Positions 34,145-42,489 of a stretch of 63,357 bases of DNA are shown here, piece after piece. Position numbers and translations under genes: made by a program. The DNA is from Gracilibacteraceae bacterium (GTDB lineage: Bacteria > Bacillota > Desulfitobacteriia > Desulfitobacteriales > Syntrophobotulaceae). Within the stretch, counting starts at the first letter, position 1, and the number at the start of each line of letters is the position of its first letter. The stretch spans positions 1-63,357 of the forward strand of contig JAISAH010000119.1 in the NCBI GenBank assembly GCA_031266805.1, read 5' to 3'. The notes under the pieces are model-generated. The model was not told the DNA's origin and ran no database searches. It saw nothing but the letters and a program-made list of their open reading frames with translations.

Positions 34145-35341
34145 CTATTGCGCGTATTTCCGAATCAGATCTTCGACTTCTTGTTGGGTGGCATAGACCC
34201 TATCGCTGACGATCTGCAGGACCTCTCGCAAAGCATCTTCAATTTTGGCTTCAGAGATGGCCACATTAATACTGCGGGCTAACATATCAATGGAAGACCT
34301 GGAAGTTGTGGAACCGAAATAGACCTGGCGCGCCTGACCAACTACCGAAGGGTGATAGGGTTCAAAAGTCTGCCAATTGCCGCTGAGTATTCCTTGGACA
34401 TGCATATCGGCTTCGTGAATAAAGCAGTTTTCACCGACTACCGGCTTGTTGCGCGGCACTTTGATGCCGGCCGTTTCCACCAGTTTGGAAAGCCTGATCA
34501 ATTGGCTCAGATCAATACCGGTATCCACGTTATAGAGCGCTTCCAAAGCCAATACAGTTTCTTCAAAAGAGGTGTTGCCGGCCCGATCCCCCAGACCGTT
34601 GACTACCAGATCAATGGCGGAGGCGCCGCCTTCAACGGCGGCACAGGTGTTGGCTGTTCCCATACCAAAATCATCATGGGTATGGTATTGGATCGGGATG
34701 CTGATTGTTTTCACCAGTTCGCTGACCCACCAGCGAGTGGCGGCCGGGTTCAGCACTCCTAACGTATCATAAACCCTTACGCGGCTTGCGCCGGCTTGTT
34801 CAGCAATCTTCAGCAGCGCTTTTAAATAGTTTAATTCCGTACGCGTTGTATCATAGGGACCATAAGTGACTTCAAAACCATACTGCTTGGCTTTGTAAAT
34901 CGCTTCCGGCGTGACGTCCATGATCAAACCCTTAGAAAGGCCTTTGATTTTGAACTGGTAATCAGAGGAAGGAATGTTAATGTCCACTTTGTCAATTCCG
35001 GATTCTTTAGCTACATCCAGAAGTTTTTCAATGTCGGCTGTGCCGTGAGCCCGGATATACCCAGTGAGGATAAGCTTGGGGCAAGCTTTTTTCACCGCCT
35101 TAGCCGCTGCGGCATGTTCTTCGATATAGCCCATATAACCCATGTTGACTTCCCGAACCCCCATCTCTTCCAAGACGCGAGCGATCTCGACCTTCAGGTC
35201 CGTCGACATGTTCATGCCGGGAGTTTCTTCGCCCTCCCTTAAGGTTTCATCGAAGACAATGACTTTCCTTGGAAGATTCATTTGCGAACGCACCTCGGGG
35301 ACGAAATTCGCTTCCCCGACATTCCAGAGTTTCTCGGCCAT
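34145..35341 (-). CDS. HMGL-like enzyme (isopropylmalate/citramalate/homocitrate synthase family)
   Basis: 398 residues from the ATG at 35341, which has AAAGGAG before it; an upstream in-frame start would add a non-homologous leader. The DRE-TIM barrel is clear: VIFDETLREGEETPGMNM near residue 25 (metal and substrate loop), and the metal histidines in IPIQYHTHDDFGMGTAN near 205. The C-terminal part is short, so the leucine-type regulatory domain is missing. These enzymes condense acetyl-CoA or a homologue with a 2-oxo acid, or run as lyases. In a catabolic operon the enzyme could either prime the pathway or cleave a hydroxy-acyl-CoA. The motif differs from canonical LeuA (RDGEQ). Confidence 0.85.
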   Translation of the reverse strand: MAEKLWNVGEANFVPEVRSQMNLPRKVIVFDETLREGEETPGMNMSTDLKVEIARVLEEMGVREVNMGYMGYIEEHAAAAKAVKKACPKLILTGYIRAHGTADIEKLLDVAKESGIDKVDINIPSSDYQFKIKGLSKGLIMDVTPEAIYKAKQYGFEVTYGPYDTTRTELNYLKALLKIAEQAGASRVRVYDTLGVLNPAATRWWVSELVKTISIPIQYHTHDDFGMGTANTCAAVEGGASAIDLVVNGLGDRAGNTSFEETVLALEALYNVDTGIDLSQLIRLSKLVETAGIKVPRNKPVVGENCFIHEADMHVQGILSGNWQTFEPYHPSVVGQARQVYFGSTTSRSSIDMLARSINVAISEAKIEDALREVLQIVSDRVYATQQEVEDLIRKYAQ

Positions 35342-35408
35342 TTTTTCTACTCCTTTCAAATGGGTGAAATAATTTATCTCTGCGGTTCGTTGTGAACCGG
35401 TGAGATCA

Positions 35409-36572
35409 TCAGGAAACATTCAAGACATCTTTCTTGATATACGCGGTTCCTTCCATCAGAAGCCGCGCGGTTCGGGCTATTTCAGCCTGGCGGATAACAA
35501 GCTGCCCGTTTATGTCGTCAACGGCGGATTTCACGCTGATCACGCCGCCTGGATGACCGATCCGCAAAAGCGGCTTAAGTCGCGCTTCCGGAGACAGCAA
35601 ATCATAGAGAATCGTACCGGAAATACGGGCCGCAACACCTGTACAGACTGTGCCAGTGCCGGCATAAGTCTTATGGACGCGCTGCATAAAGAGTAAACGA
35701 GCCGCCACATCAATATCATCCGCCTCGACACGCACATTATTCAGGCCGACATAACCAGATGATTTGGCAATTATTACCACTTGCGGCGTGAGCGGATTTT
35801 GCTCTGTGGCGTCCACCGGTTTCTTAACCAGTCCGGATCGGTAAGCGACCTCACAGCGGATCTGTTCGAGCAAAGCCATGATATGAGTATTGCTTTCGAT
35901 CTCAGTGGGTGATTCATTACCTCTCAAGCCCAGATCTTCAGCACGGATGAAGAAATCTAAAGTGCCGGCGTCAACGACGGAGACTTGAAAGTCGCGTCCC
36001 GGCATGTGAATGATATCCGCCGCTTGTCCTGTGGGCAGAAGCTTGCCGGTGATCGCTCCAGCCAGGTCAGAGAAATCCAAATCAATTCTGGCTCCGGTTC
36101 CGGGTACGCCGTCAATTCGAAAATCTCCTGTTACAGCCGCTTTCCCACCTGTAACAGGTACGGAGGCTTTGATTATTTTCTGCGTATTGGTCTGGTGGAT
36201 CCTTACTGTGGTGACAGGATACTCAAGGGGGACAAAACCCCAGTCAACAGCCAGCGGACCAACCATAGCGGAGATATTGCCGCAGTTACCGATGTAGTCC
36301 ACAAACTCTCGGAAGATATCCACTTGGGCGAAGGTGTAGTCAATATCAGCATCCGGTCTGGTGGGCGGGCCGATGATGCCCAATTTACTGGTCAGCATGT
36401 CCGCTCCGCCTAGCCCGTCAATTTGGCGGGCGTCCGGACTGCCGAATATGGCTCTGATAACAGCGTCTCGCTGCTTGGGTTCTGACGGCAGTTCATTCGT
36501 GCGAATAAAAATCCCCTTGCTGGTGCCGCCTCGGGCAATGGCTGCCTGATAAGGAATCATCTGCGGATGCAT
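35409..36572 (-). CDS. PrpF-family isomerase/tautomerase
   Basis: 387 residues of the PrpF family, a diaminopimelate-epimerase-like fold. RGGTSKGIFIRTNELP near residue 14, the SKLGIIGPPTRPDADIDYTF strand-loop, and DYIGNCGNISAMVGPLAVD with the conserved cysteine near residue 106 are typical. Known members isomerise methylaconitate (PrpF) or tautomerise oxalomesaconate (GalD). It fits a locus for unsaturated tricarboxylates, where it could convert cis/trans or double-bond isomers so that the aconitase-type enzymes can act. It overlaps nothing; the PGK-like gene follows upstream on the same strand after 6 bases. Confidence 0.9.
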   Translation of the reverse strand: MHPQMIPYQAAIARGGTSKGIFIRTNELPSEPKQRDAVIRAIFGSPDARQIDGLGGADMLTSKLGIIGPPTRPDADIDYTFAQVDIFREFVDYIGNCGNISAMVGPLAVDWGFVPLEYPVTTVRIHQTNTQKIIKASVPVTGGKAAVTGDFRIDGVPGTGARIDLDFSDLAGAITGKLLPTGQAADIIHMPGRDFQVSVVDAGTLDFFIRAEDLGLRGNESPTEIESNTHIMALLEQIRCEVAYRSGLVKKPVDATEQNPLTPQVVIIAKSSGYVGLNNVRVEADDIDVAARLLFMQRVHKTYAGTGTVCTGVAARISGTILYDLLSPEARLKPLLRIGHPGGVISVKSAVDDINGQLVIRQAEIARTARLLMEGTAYIKKDVLNVS

Positions 36573-36578
36573 ACTCTC

Positions 36579-37838
36579 TCACCTTCCCTGCCCATATTTT
36601 TCAGCCGATAGTCTCAGCGCTTTGATTACCGGTAATTCTTCACCGCTGAGAAAACGAACCAGACTGCCGCCGGCCGAACTGACGTAGGAAAAACACTCAT
36701 AAAGACCAAACTTGTTAACCGCCGTAATGCTGTCGCCGCCGCCCAAGATAGAAAAAGCGCCGCTTTTCGCAATCGCTTGCCAAAGAGACTTTGTGCCCAG
36801 TTCAGTGGCGGCTTGCTCGAACACGCCCGCCGGACCGTTTATGAAGATGGTGCCGCTATCCTCAATGATTTTTTCATAAACCGCAATGGTTTGCGAGCCG
36901 ATATCGCCAATCAGTTTGTCTTGAGGCGCCGCTTTCAGTTCCCCTTCCATCCTGACACCATCCTGCTCCCAGGCTATATCTTGAGGCAGCAGTATCTTAG
37001 CGCCATATTCACATAAAAGTTCCTTTGCGGTCTGAATATATTCTCCAAGACTGTTTTTATAAATAAAGCTCTCCGAAGCGGCGCCTAAACGAATGTCTTT
37101 AGCCATCAGCATAATATGTCCCACTAATCCGCAAGTAAGAACCAAATCAGCCGCGCCGCTTTGCAAAACAGCGGGAAGGATCAAAAAGGCGTCTTGGATC
37201 TTAGCGCCGCCGAAAACGTAAGTGCAAGGCCGTTTTGGTTCTTGCAGAATCCCGCTCAAAATGGAGTATTCTTCTTCGAACAGACGGCCCATCTGAGAAG
37301 GCAATACCAAAGGGAAACCTGCGAGTGATGGTTGTGAGCGGTGGGCCGCGGCAAACGCGTCACAGACAAAGTAATCAGCCAGAGGCGCTAAAACGCGCAC
37401 TAAGAGGGTTTTGGCCTGATCTTCGAAATTCAGGTTAAGTTTTGTCTCAAATAGGGTGAGTTCTTCCGCCAGAAAACGGACATTGTCCAAAAGCAGGATG
37501 TCTCCGTCTCGCAAAGAACTGATGCTGTCACGAGCGGCGGGACCGCAGATATCGTCAATATAGGTCACCGGTTTCTGCAAAAGCTCACTGAAAATCCGGG
37601 AATGCGGCTCTGTTGAACGATAGTTCTTGTATTCCAGATCCCCGCCCTGATGAGTCAATAGCACCGTTTTAGCGCCGGTCTCTGATAGTTCTCTGATCGT
37701 AGGCAGAGATCTCCGGATCCGCGTGTCGTCAGCCAGTTCTCCCTGCGGCTGCTTGAGCGGCGAATTCAGATCGACTCGGCAGAGTACGGTCTTGCCCTCA
37801 TAATCTATGTCGTCCATGGTGTTGATCCCGTATTTCAT
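36579..37838 (-). CDS. Archaeal-type phosphoglycerate kinase homologue
   Basis: 419 residues, resembling archaeal PGK more than bacterial PGK. It has RVDLNSPL (Asp23, Asn25), DDTRIRRSLPTI (Arg40), LLLDNVRFLAEE, the archaeal AFAAAHRSQPSLAGF motif, FINGPAGVFE and the nucleotide loop LGGGDSITAVNKFG. So ATP and most carboxylate and phosphate contacts are kept. In place of the usual HxGRP motif it has HQGGD at residues 63-67: the arginine that binds the 3-phosphate of 3-phosphoglycerate is glycine. The enzyme may therefore use another acyl phosphate. It lies 15 bases after the archaeal-type GAPDH gene, consistent with a coupled pair making ATP. Confidence 0.85.
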   Translation of the reverse strand: MKYGINTMDDIDYEGKTVLCRVDLNSPLKQPQGELADDTRIRRSLPTIRELSETGAKTVLLTHQGGDLEYKNYRSTEPHSRIFSELLQKPVTYIDDICGPAARDSISSLRDGDILLLDNVRFLAEELTLFETKLNLNFEDQAKTLLVRVLAPLADYFVCDAFAAAHRSQPSLAGFPLVLPSQMGRLFEEEYSILSGILQEPKRPCTYVFGGAKIQDAFLILPAVLQSGAADLVLTCGLVGHIMLMAKDIRLGAASESFIYKNSLGEYIQTAKELLCEYGAKILLPQDIAWEQDGVRMEGELKAAPQDKLIGDIGSQTIAVYEKIIEDSGTIFINGPAGVFEQAATELGTKSLWQAIAKSGAFSILGGGDSITAVNKFGLYECFSYVSSAGGSLVRFLSGEELPVIKALRLSAEKYGQGR

Positions 37839-37853
37839 TACGACTTCACCTGT

Positions 37854-38870
37854 TTACTTTAATCCAAGATAAGCGTCGGTGCGGTTCATGGCTTCTTCTC
37901 GGTTGGTTTGCATTTCCAGGCTGGCTCTGACGCCGTCCATGGTTTCCGGAGTGACTACCGCTTCCTGGGGGATATTAATGGCAAATATTATTTCTCTGCC
38001 GCTGAACACAAGCGTCTCCTCAAACAAGGCAATGTCATACATATCGCCGCGCTTGTGCCCCAGATCACGCGCGTAACGGAAAAGCGCGGCATTGGAATTG
38101 AATCCGTCAGCGATTTTCACAACTCGAATTCGGGGATGAGCCTGAAAGCGCTCCAGAACGGTATCTTTGCTGACGGTTTTTTTCAAAGTCGCTATGACGC
38201 TGATAATATGACCATGAGTGATGGGAAGATGGACTAAGAGACCGGTGGCCTCAATATGAGGCATGATATGCATTAGATCAAGGGCTTGATGGTTAGGCGC
38301 CGGCTCGACCAAAGCCACGTCTGTCAAGCCGCGATGAGAATCTCCGGGATCGGCGACACGGCGCATGATCGTGATGATAACTCTTTCCACCCCCACTAAA
38401 CGGTCCAAGCAGTCAATTGCTCTAATCAATCCTGTGGTATTGCAAGAAGTCAGTTTGAGAAAATTTTTGCCAAGCCCAGAGTCATAATTGGCGCAGCCAT
38501 GAAAAAACACATCCGCGACGTCGCTTTTTTCACCGCCCTGAAAAATCGCTTTTAAATTGTGAGCTTGATAAATTTCTTTATTCCTGAGACCGACTCCGGC
38601 ACTGGTTGAATCAAGAATAATGTCGCATTCGGCCAAAAGATCTTCCAAACTGCCGCTGACGGGGATGCCGGCGTTTTCCAGCGCGGATACGCCACTGGTA
38701 ATCGGACAATAGAGTTTATAAGGCGCGTCTTGCTCAACCAGCGCCCGTAAAGCGAGGGTCGGAGCGATATCCGCCACACCGATCAATTCCATGTCCTTCT
38801 GCCGCGATACCCCGTCTGCCAGTCGCTGACCAATCACGCCATACCCAACGACGCCAACCCTTGCTTTCAC
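37854..38870 (-). CDS. Archaeal-type (type II) glyceraldehyde-3-phosphate dehydrogenase homologue
   Basis: 338 residues from the GTG at 38870, which follows GAGGAGG; the longer upstream frame lacks homology. NAD(P) binding: VGVVGYGVIGQRLADGV. The catalytic cysteine is Cys143 in KLTSCNTTGLIR, and the likely catalytic histidine is in LPITHGHIIS. RRVADPGDSHRG, ARDLGHKRGDMYDIALFEE and the final VVTPETMDGVRA are archaeal GAPDH features. The family's usual SHHGPD stretch is replaced by NHQALD, which may alter substrate binding. Normal role: oxidise glyceraldehyde 3-phosphate to 1,3-bisphosphoglycerate. Beside a transporter and acid-processing enzymes, another aldehyde is likely. Confidence 0.85.
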   Translation of the reverse strand: MKARVGVVGYGVIGQRLADGVSRQKDMELIGVADIAPTLALRALVEQDAPYKLYCPITSGVSALENAGIPVSGSLEDLLAECDIILDSTSAGVGLRNKEIYQAHNLKAIFQGGEKSDVADVFFHGCANYDSGLGKNFLKLTSCNTTGLIRAIDCLDRLVGVERVIITIMRRVADPGDSHRGLTDVALVEPAPNHQALDLMHIMPHIEATGLLVHLPITHGHIISVIATLKKTVSKDTVLERFQAHPRIRVVKIADGFNSNAALFRYARDLGHKRGDMYDIALFEETLVFSGREIIFAINIPQEAVVTPETMDGVRASLEMQTNREEAMNRTDAYLGLK

Positions 38871-39011
38871 TGTAAAAACCTCCTCAGTGCCATATTTTTG
38901 AGCTAAAACCATGACGCGAGCGAAACGGCGAAGCAATCCCCGCGAGTAATCTGTAAACATGAAAGAGATTGCTTCGTTTGTTCGCCGCCGCCGTGATTGA
39001 GTGCTATTTAC

Positions 39012-40052
39012 TTACTTAAATTTGTCCTGATACTGGGCGTATAAATCAGAAATAGCTTTAAATTCTTTATCCGCCTCATCCCCGATCTTCGGGGTCAAAA
39101 TAGTGTCGCCGCCGATAGCTTTCAAAGCTTCAATATGAGCGGGGTTATTGACCGCTTTAATAAATGTGTCCTCAAGTATCTTGAGTCTGTCTGGGTATTG
39201 TTCCGCAAAGGCTTTTGTAACGCCATAGCCGCGCACACTGGACAAAGTCGGAAACTCAACTCCATATTTTTCTTTAACCTGATCGTTGACGGGCAGGCCT
39301 TCGGGAAAAAGAGACTGGGCTTCATCACCGAACAAACCGATAACTTTTATGCTGTCCTTGATGCCATACATGGAAAACTCGCCGGACAGGTAGCCGTCGA
39401 TGTGGCCGCCCAGCAGAGCAGTACGGGCAGGGCCGCCGCCGTCAAAAAGCACCAAATTGAACTCAATCCCCAGTTCATCCATCATAATATAGGCGGAAAG
39501 CTCCGAGTCGCTGCGTCCGACCGCGCCCAAGGAATACTGATTGGGACGGGCTTTCATATCTTCGATCATGTCCTCCATACTGTTCCACGGGCTTGTTTTC
39601 AGCACGTCAACTGCGTTGACGTCTTCGTGGAGCAAACCGAAGATGTAGAAATCATCCCAGGAATAAGGCGCGTTCTGTAAAAGCATGGTAAAGGTGACAT
39701 GTGGCTGGACGAAAGAAGCAATGGTGTAGCCATCGGGATCCGCGTCTCTCAGCATGGTCCACGAGATCTGACCGCCGGCTCCGGTATGATTGTCAACAAT
39801 CATCTGAGTGCCAAGTTCTTCTTCCCAAAAAGGCTGCAGAGCGCGCGTCGCCGTATCCGTAATTCCGCCGACGCCGTGAGGATGCAAAACAACGATGGGT
39901 TTAGCGGGATACTTTTCAGCGGGAGAAGTGGATGCCGGCCCGCCTGTGCCGTTGGCGGGAGCAGCGGTCGGCGAAGTGCCGCAGGCGCTCAGAATCATCA
40001 ACGCGAGTGATAGCGCAGCCAGCAGACATCCGATTTTCGTCTTTGTCCTCAT
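39012..40052 (-). CDS. tctC: TctC-type solute-binding lipoprotein
   Basis: 346 residues. A lipoprotein signal peptide (MRTKTKIGCLL, hydrophobic core, lipobox LSAC near residue 24) is followed by a Pro-Thr-Ser-rich linker. The tripartite tricarboxylate transporter (TTT) binding protein begins at YPAKPIVVLHPHGVGGITDT. The VDNHTGAGGQISW and VQPHVTFTM segments fit the family, which binds carboxylates such as citrate, tartrate or aromatic acids. It delivers the substrate to TctA/TctB encoded next to it. A good GGAGGTG site precedes the start. A gap of 141 bases lies between it and the GAPDH gene, with nothing obvious in it. Confidence 0.9.
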   Translation of the reverse strand: MRTKTKIGCLLAALSLALMILSACGTSPTAAPANGTGGPASTSPAEKYPAKPIVVLHPHGVGGITDTATRALQPFWEEELGTQMIVDNHTGAGGQISWTMLRDADPDGYTIASFVQPHVTFTMLLQNAPYSWDDFYIFGLLHEDVNAVDVLKTSPWNSMEDMIEDMKARPNQYSLGAVGRSDSELSAYIMMDELGIEFNLVLFDGGGPARTALLGGHIDGYLSGEFSMYGIKDSIKVIGLFGDEAQSLFPEGLPVNDQVKEKYGVEFPTLSSVRGYGVTKAFAEQYPDRLKILEDTFIKAVNNPAHIEALKAIGGDTILTPKIGDEADKEFKAISDLYAQYQDKFK

Positions 40053-40169
40053 TTTGACACCTCCTAAATAATGGTCTGGAAAGAATCCTGCGGGTAAAGG
40101 GATTCGGCTTCAAGTTGCTGTATGACTTCTCCTCCTTTCCGTCCGCAAGGACAGCTTCGTACATGGCGG

Positions 40170-41705
40170 CTAATCGTCAATCTTCAGCTGCGAAATTGTC
40201 TTGTTCCTGGCCAAGACGAGGGGAACGACCACTGAACAAAGAGCAAGCAGCAGCAGGAAGATGCAGATGGGAGATGTGAACAGGACTGAAAAGTTACCGT
40301 TGTAAGTCATAGCTGTGCGAATCAGGTTGCCGTCGGCGATCGGCCCCAGGATCATGCCCAGGACGATAGCGATGGAGGGGTACCCGTTTCGCTTGAAAAG
40401 CACCCCAAGCACGCCAAAGCAAATCATAATAATGACGTCGTAAAGCGTCGCCCCAATGGAGTATGAACCAATTACACAAAACAGCGTAATGATTGGCACT
40501 AAATACATGGTGCGGATTTTCATGGTCAAAGAGAATAGATAAGCGAAGAAACTGCCCTCGCAGAGCATAACTATATTGCCGATGATCACGCACAGAGTCA
40601 GGCCGTATACCATGGGCATGTGTTCGTTGAAAAGACGGGGACCTGGATTGAGTCCATGCATCATCAGCGCCGCCAGTAGAATCGCCGTGGTGGCGCTGCC
40701 GGGAATGCCAATGGTGAAAGAAGTCATCATAGCGCCGCCGGTACTGGCGTTATTCGCGCTTTCGCTGGCGACCACTCCCTCGGGGTGACCAGTACCAAAC
40801 TCTTTGCCGTTCTTGGAGTATTGCTTAGACTGGGTATAGGAAATCAGAGAGGCGACGCTGGAACCGGCCGCAGGCAAAGCGCCCACAAGAGTCCCGATAA
40901 GCCATCCTCTGATCAAAGTGGCGCGGTAAGAGAAGGTCTGAAGCATCCCCTTAAACACTCGTTTAACAGTAAATTTATTCTGCGCCAAAACAGAGCCGCT
41001 CTCGCCTTGATGATCATCTTCCATAACGTATTCACGAGTTATCAGGTCGAATAGTTCAGTAAAGGCAAAAAGTCCAATGAGAGCGGAAACAAAGGGGATT
41101 CCGTCCATTAAGTAAGGTATGCCGAATGTTCCGCGAAGCGAGCCGGTGGGCGCGATTCCCAACGTCCCCAGCAATAAGCCGAAGAGGGCCATCAGAACAC
41201 CTTTGAAAATGCTGTCAGAACCGATGGAGGCGACCACCGCCATGCCAAACATCGCCAGCATAAACATTTCCGGGGCGCCGAACCGAAGAGCAAAATCCGC
41301 TATAGGTTTCATAAAGAGCAGCATGACGACATAACTGGCCCAACCGCCGAGAGCGGAAGCGCTAAGCGACAGCCCCTGGGCTTCATTAGCCAATCCTTTC
41401 TTTGCCATCGGATAACCGTCGAAAGCCGTACACGCTGAAGAAGGATCGCCCGGGCAATTATAGAGTATAGCGGTGATTGAGCCGGCATAGACGCTGCCTA
41501 CATAACAAGCGGTAAGCATGATCATGGCGTTCATCGTTTCAAAAGAAAAAGTGACCGGCAAGAGTATAATAGTCGCCATCGTGCCGGTCATACCCGGAAT
41601 CGCTCCGGCGACGATGCCCCAAGCCATGCCCAGCAGCAGACAGAGTATGCCCTCCAGCGTAAAAATAAGGAAGAAGCCTTCAACTAATGATTGAACATCA
41701 ATCAT
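40170..41705 (-). CDS. tctA: TctA large membrane subunit of tripartite tricarboxylate transporter
   Basis: 511 residues with about 11-12 hydrophobic segments. TctA hallmarks are GIVAGAIPGMTGTMATIILLP near residue 30, YNCPGDPSSACTAFDGYPMAKKG near 85, and the repeat GIPGSATTAILLAALMMHGL near 335, the duplicated substrate/ion-translocating motifs. It uses the sodium or proton gradient to import the acid handed over by TctC. Its neighbours are TctB (16 bases upstream on the same strand) and TctC (117-base gap), a normal TTT order. Confidence 0.95.
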   Translation of the reverse strand: MIDVQSLVEGFFLIFTLEGILCLLLGMAWGIVAGAIPGMTGTMATIILLPVTFSFETMNAMIMLTACYVGSVYAGSITAILYNCPGDPSSACTAFDGYPMAKKGLANEAQGLSLSASALGGWASYVVMLLFMKPIADFALRFGAPEMFMLAMFGMAVVASIGSDSIFKGVLMALFGLLLGTLGIAPTGSLRGTFGIPYLMDGIPFVSALIGLFAFTELFDLITREYVMEDDHQGESGSVLAQNKFTVKRVFKGMLQTFSYRATLIRGWLIGTLVGALPAAGSSVASLISYTQSKQYSKNGKEFGTGHPEGVVASESANNASTGGAMMTSFTIGIPGSATTAILLAALMMHGLNPGPRLFNEHMPMVYGLTLCVIIGNIVMLCEGSFFAYLFSLTMKIRTMYLVPIITLFCVIGSYSIGATLYDVIIMICFGVLGVLFKRNGYPSIAIVLGMILGPIADGNLIRTAMTYNGNFSVLFTSPICIFLLLLALCSVVVPLVLARNKTISQLKIDD

Positions 41706-41721
41706 AATCTGTCTCTCCTTT

Positions 41722-42186
41722 TTAATAAAGATAAAACTCCAAAGGTTTTAAAAGGCCCCAAGGCAAAGTGACGTAGAAAAAGCGCACGAAGATGATGAAA
41801 ACGGTTATTGATAATCCCCATGAGATAAGCAGTGAGCGAGGCCAGGATCCGCCTAATATCTTCATAAAAACTGTAAAAACAATACCGGAAACGATAACAA
41901 AACCCAAAGTTTGGAAGAACAGCAGATACACAACCATGAGGCCTAAGAAAATCAGCGGTCTTTTCAAAGGACTGAATTTGAAACCTTGGCGCTCAGCAGG
42001 AGGAATCAGACGGTGCTCCCGGATGATTTTGAAGATCAGAAAAACCGAAACAATGACCATGCCGACAGCCACAAATTTAACGAAAAGATATGTTTGAGCG
42101 GGATTGCGCAGATTCACCGTACCCAGAAAATATACCGGCACTAACAACAGACAAAAAATGGGAAATAAAAGTTTTTCAAATAACAT
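41722..42186 (-). CDS. tctB: TctB small membrane subunit of tripartite tricarboxylate transporter
   Basis: 154 residues with four hydrophobic segments, the standard size and layout of TctB: an N-terminal helix (LFPIFCLLLVPVYFLGTVN), a second at VAVGMVIVSVFLIFKII, then the pair at PLIFLGLMVVYLLFF and WGLSITVFIIFVRFFYV. It is the first gene of the catabolic locus and lies 84 bases downstream of the sigma-54 promoter. Sequence similarity within this family is low, so the call rests on size, topology and its position next to TctA. Confidence 0.85.
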   Translation of the reverse strand: MLFEKLLFPIFCLLLVPVYFLGTVNLRNPAQTYLFVKFVAVGMVIVSVFLIFKIIREHRLIPPAERQGFKFSPLKRPLIFLGLMVVYLLFFQTLGFVIVSGIVFTVFMKILGGSWPRSLLISWGLSITVFIIFVRFFYVTLPWGLLKPLEFYLY

Positions 42187-42270
42187 GCTGACCCTCCTGA
42201 CTGCTTGTTTATCAAATGTTGGAATACGGCTGACGCGAGGACGACTTGATAAGAACTGAATACATCAAAG

Positions 42271-42286
42271 TGCAAGAAGTGTGCCA
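42271..42286 (-). promoter_or_regulatory. Sigma-54 (-24/-12) promoter of the catabolic locus
   Basis: On the minus strand the sequence reads TGGCACACTTCTTGCA, a full match to the consensus TGGCAC-N5-TTGC with the correct GG-GC spacing. It points toward tctB, giving a leader of about 70 bases. The locus encodes its own sigma-54 activator at 22919-24955, which supports function. No comparable sigma-A promoter is apparent in front of tctB. Confidence 0.85.
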
Positions 42287-42335
42287 GGCGATAGATCCTT
42301 GAAAATATGGGTTTTCAAAATAATCACAAGCTTTT

Positions 42336-42363
42336 AATGAGTAAAAAATACTCCGCACTCATT
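42336..42363. promoter_or_regulatory. Inverted repeats upstream of the sigma-54 promoter, candidate activator site
   Basis: AATGAGT (42336-42342) and ACTCATT (42357-42363) form an inverted repeat, and inside it GAGTA/TACTC (42339-42353) forms another. They lie 50-75 bases upstream of the -24 box as read on the minus strand, where an enhancer for the sigma-54 activator would be expected. There is no direct proof. Confidence 0.35.
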
Positions 42364-42489
42364 GCCTTGCGGGTACAAATTACTCGTCAAAGCATGGGTG
42401 CGTGCCCTCGTAATGACGGCAGGAGATCTTCGTCTCCGAACAGTGGACGCCCGTTTGAAAAAGGCGTAAAAATTTTTCATTTTAGCGTT

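Noticed and set aside
36579-38870. Housekeeping glycolytic gap-pgk operon
   Set aside because: The family types are archaeal, the PGK lacks a phosphate-binding arginine, and the genes sit inside an acid-catabolism locus with a sigma-54 promoter. Housekeeping use cannot be excluded without the whole genome.
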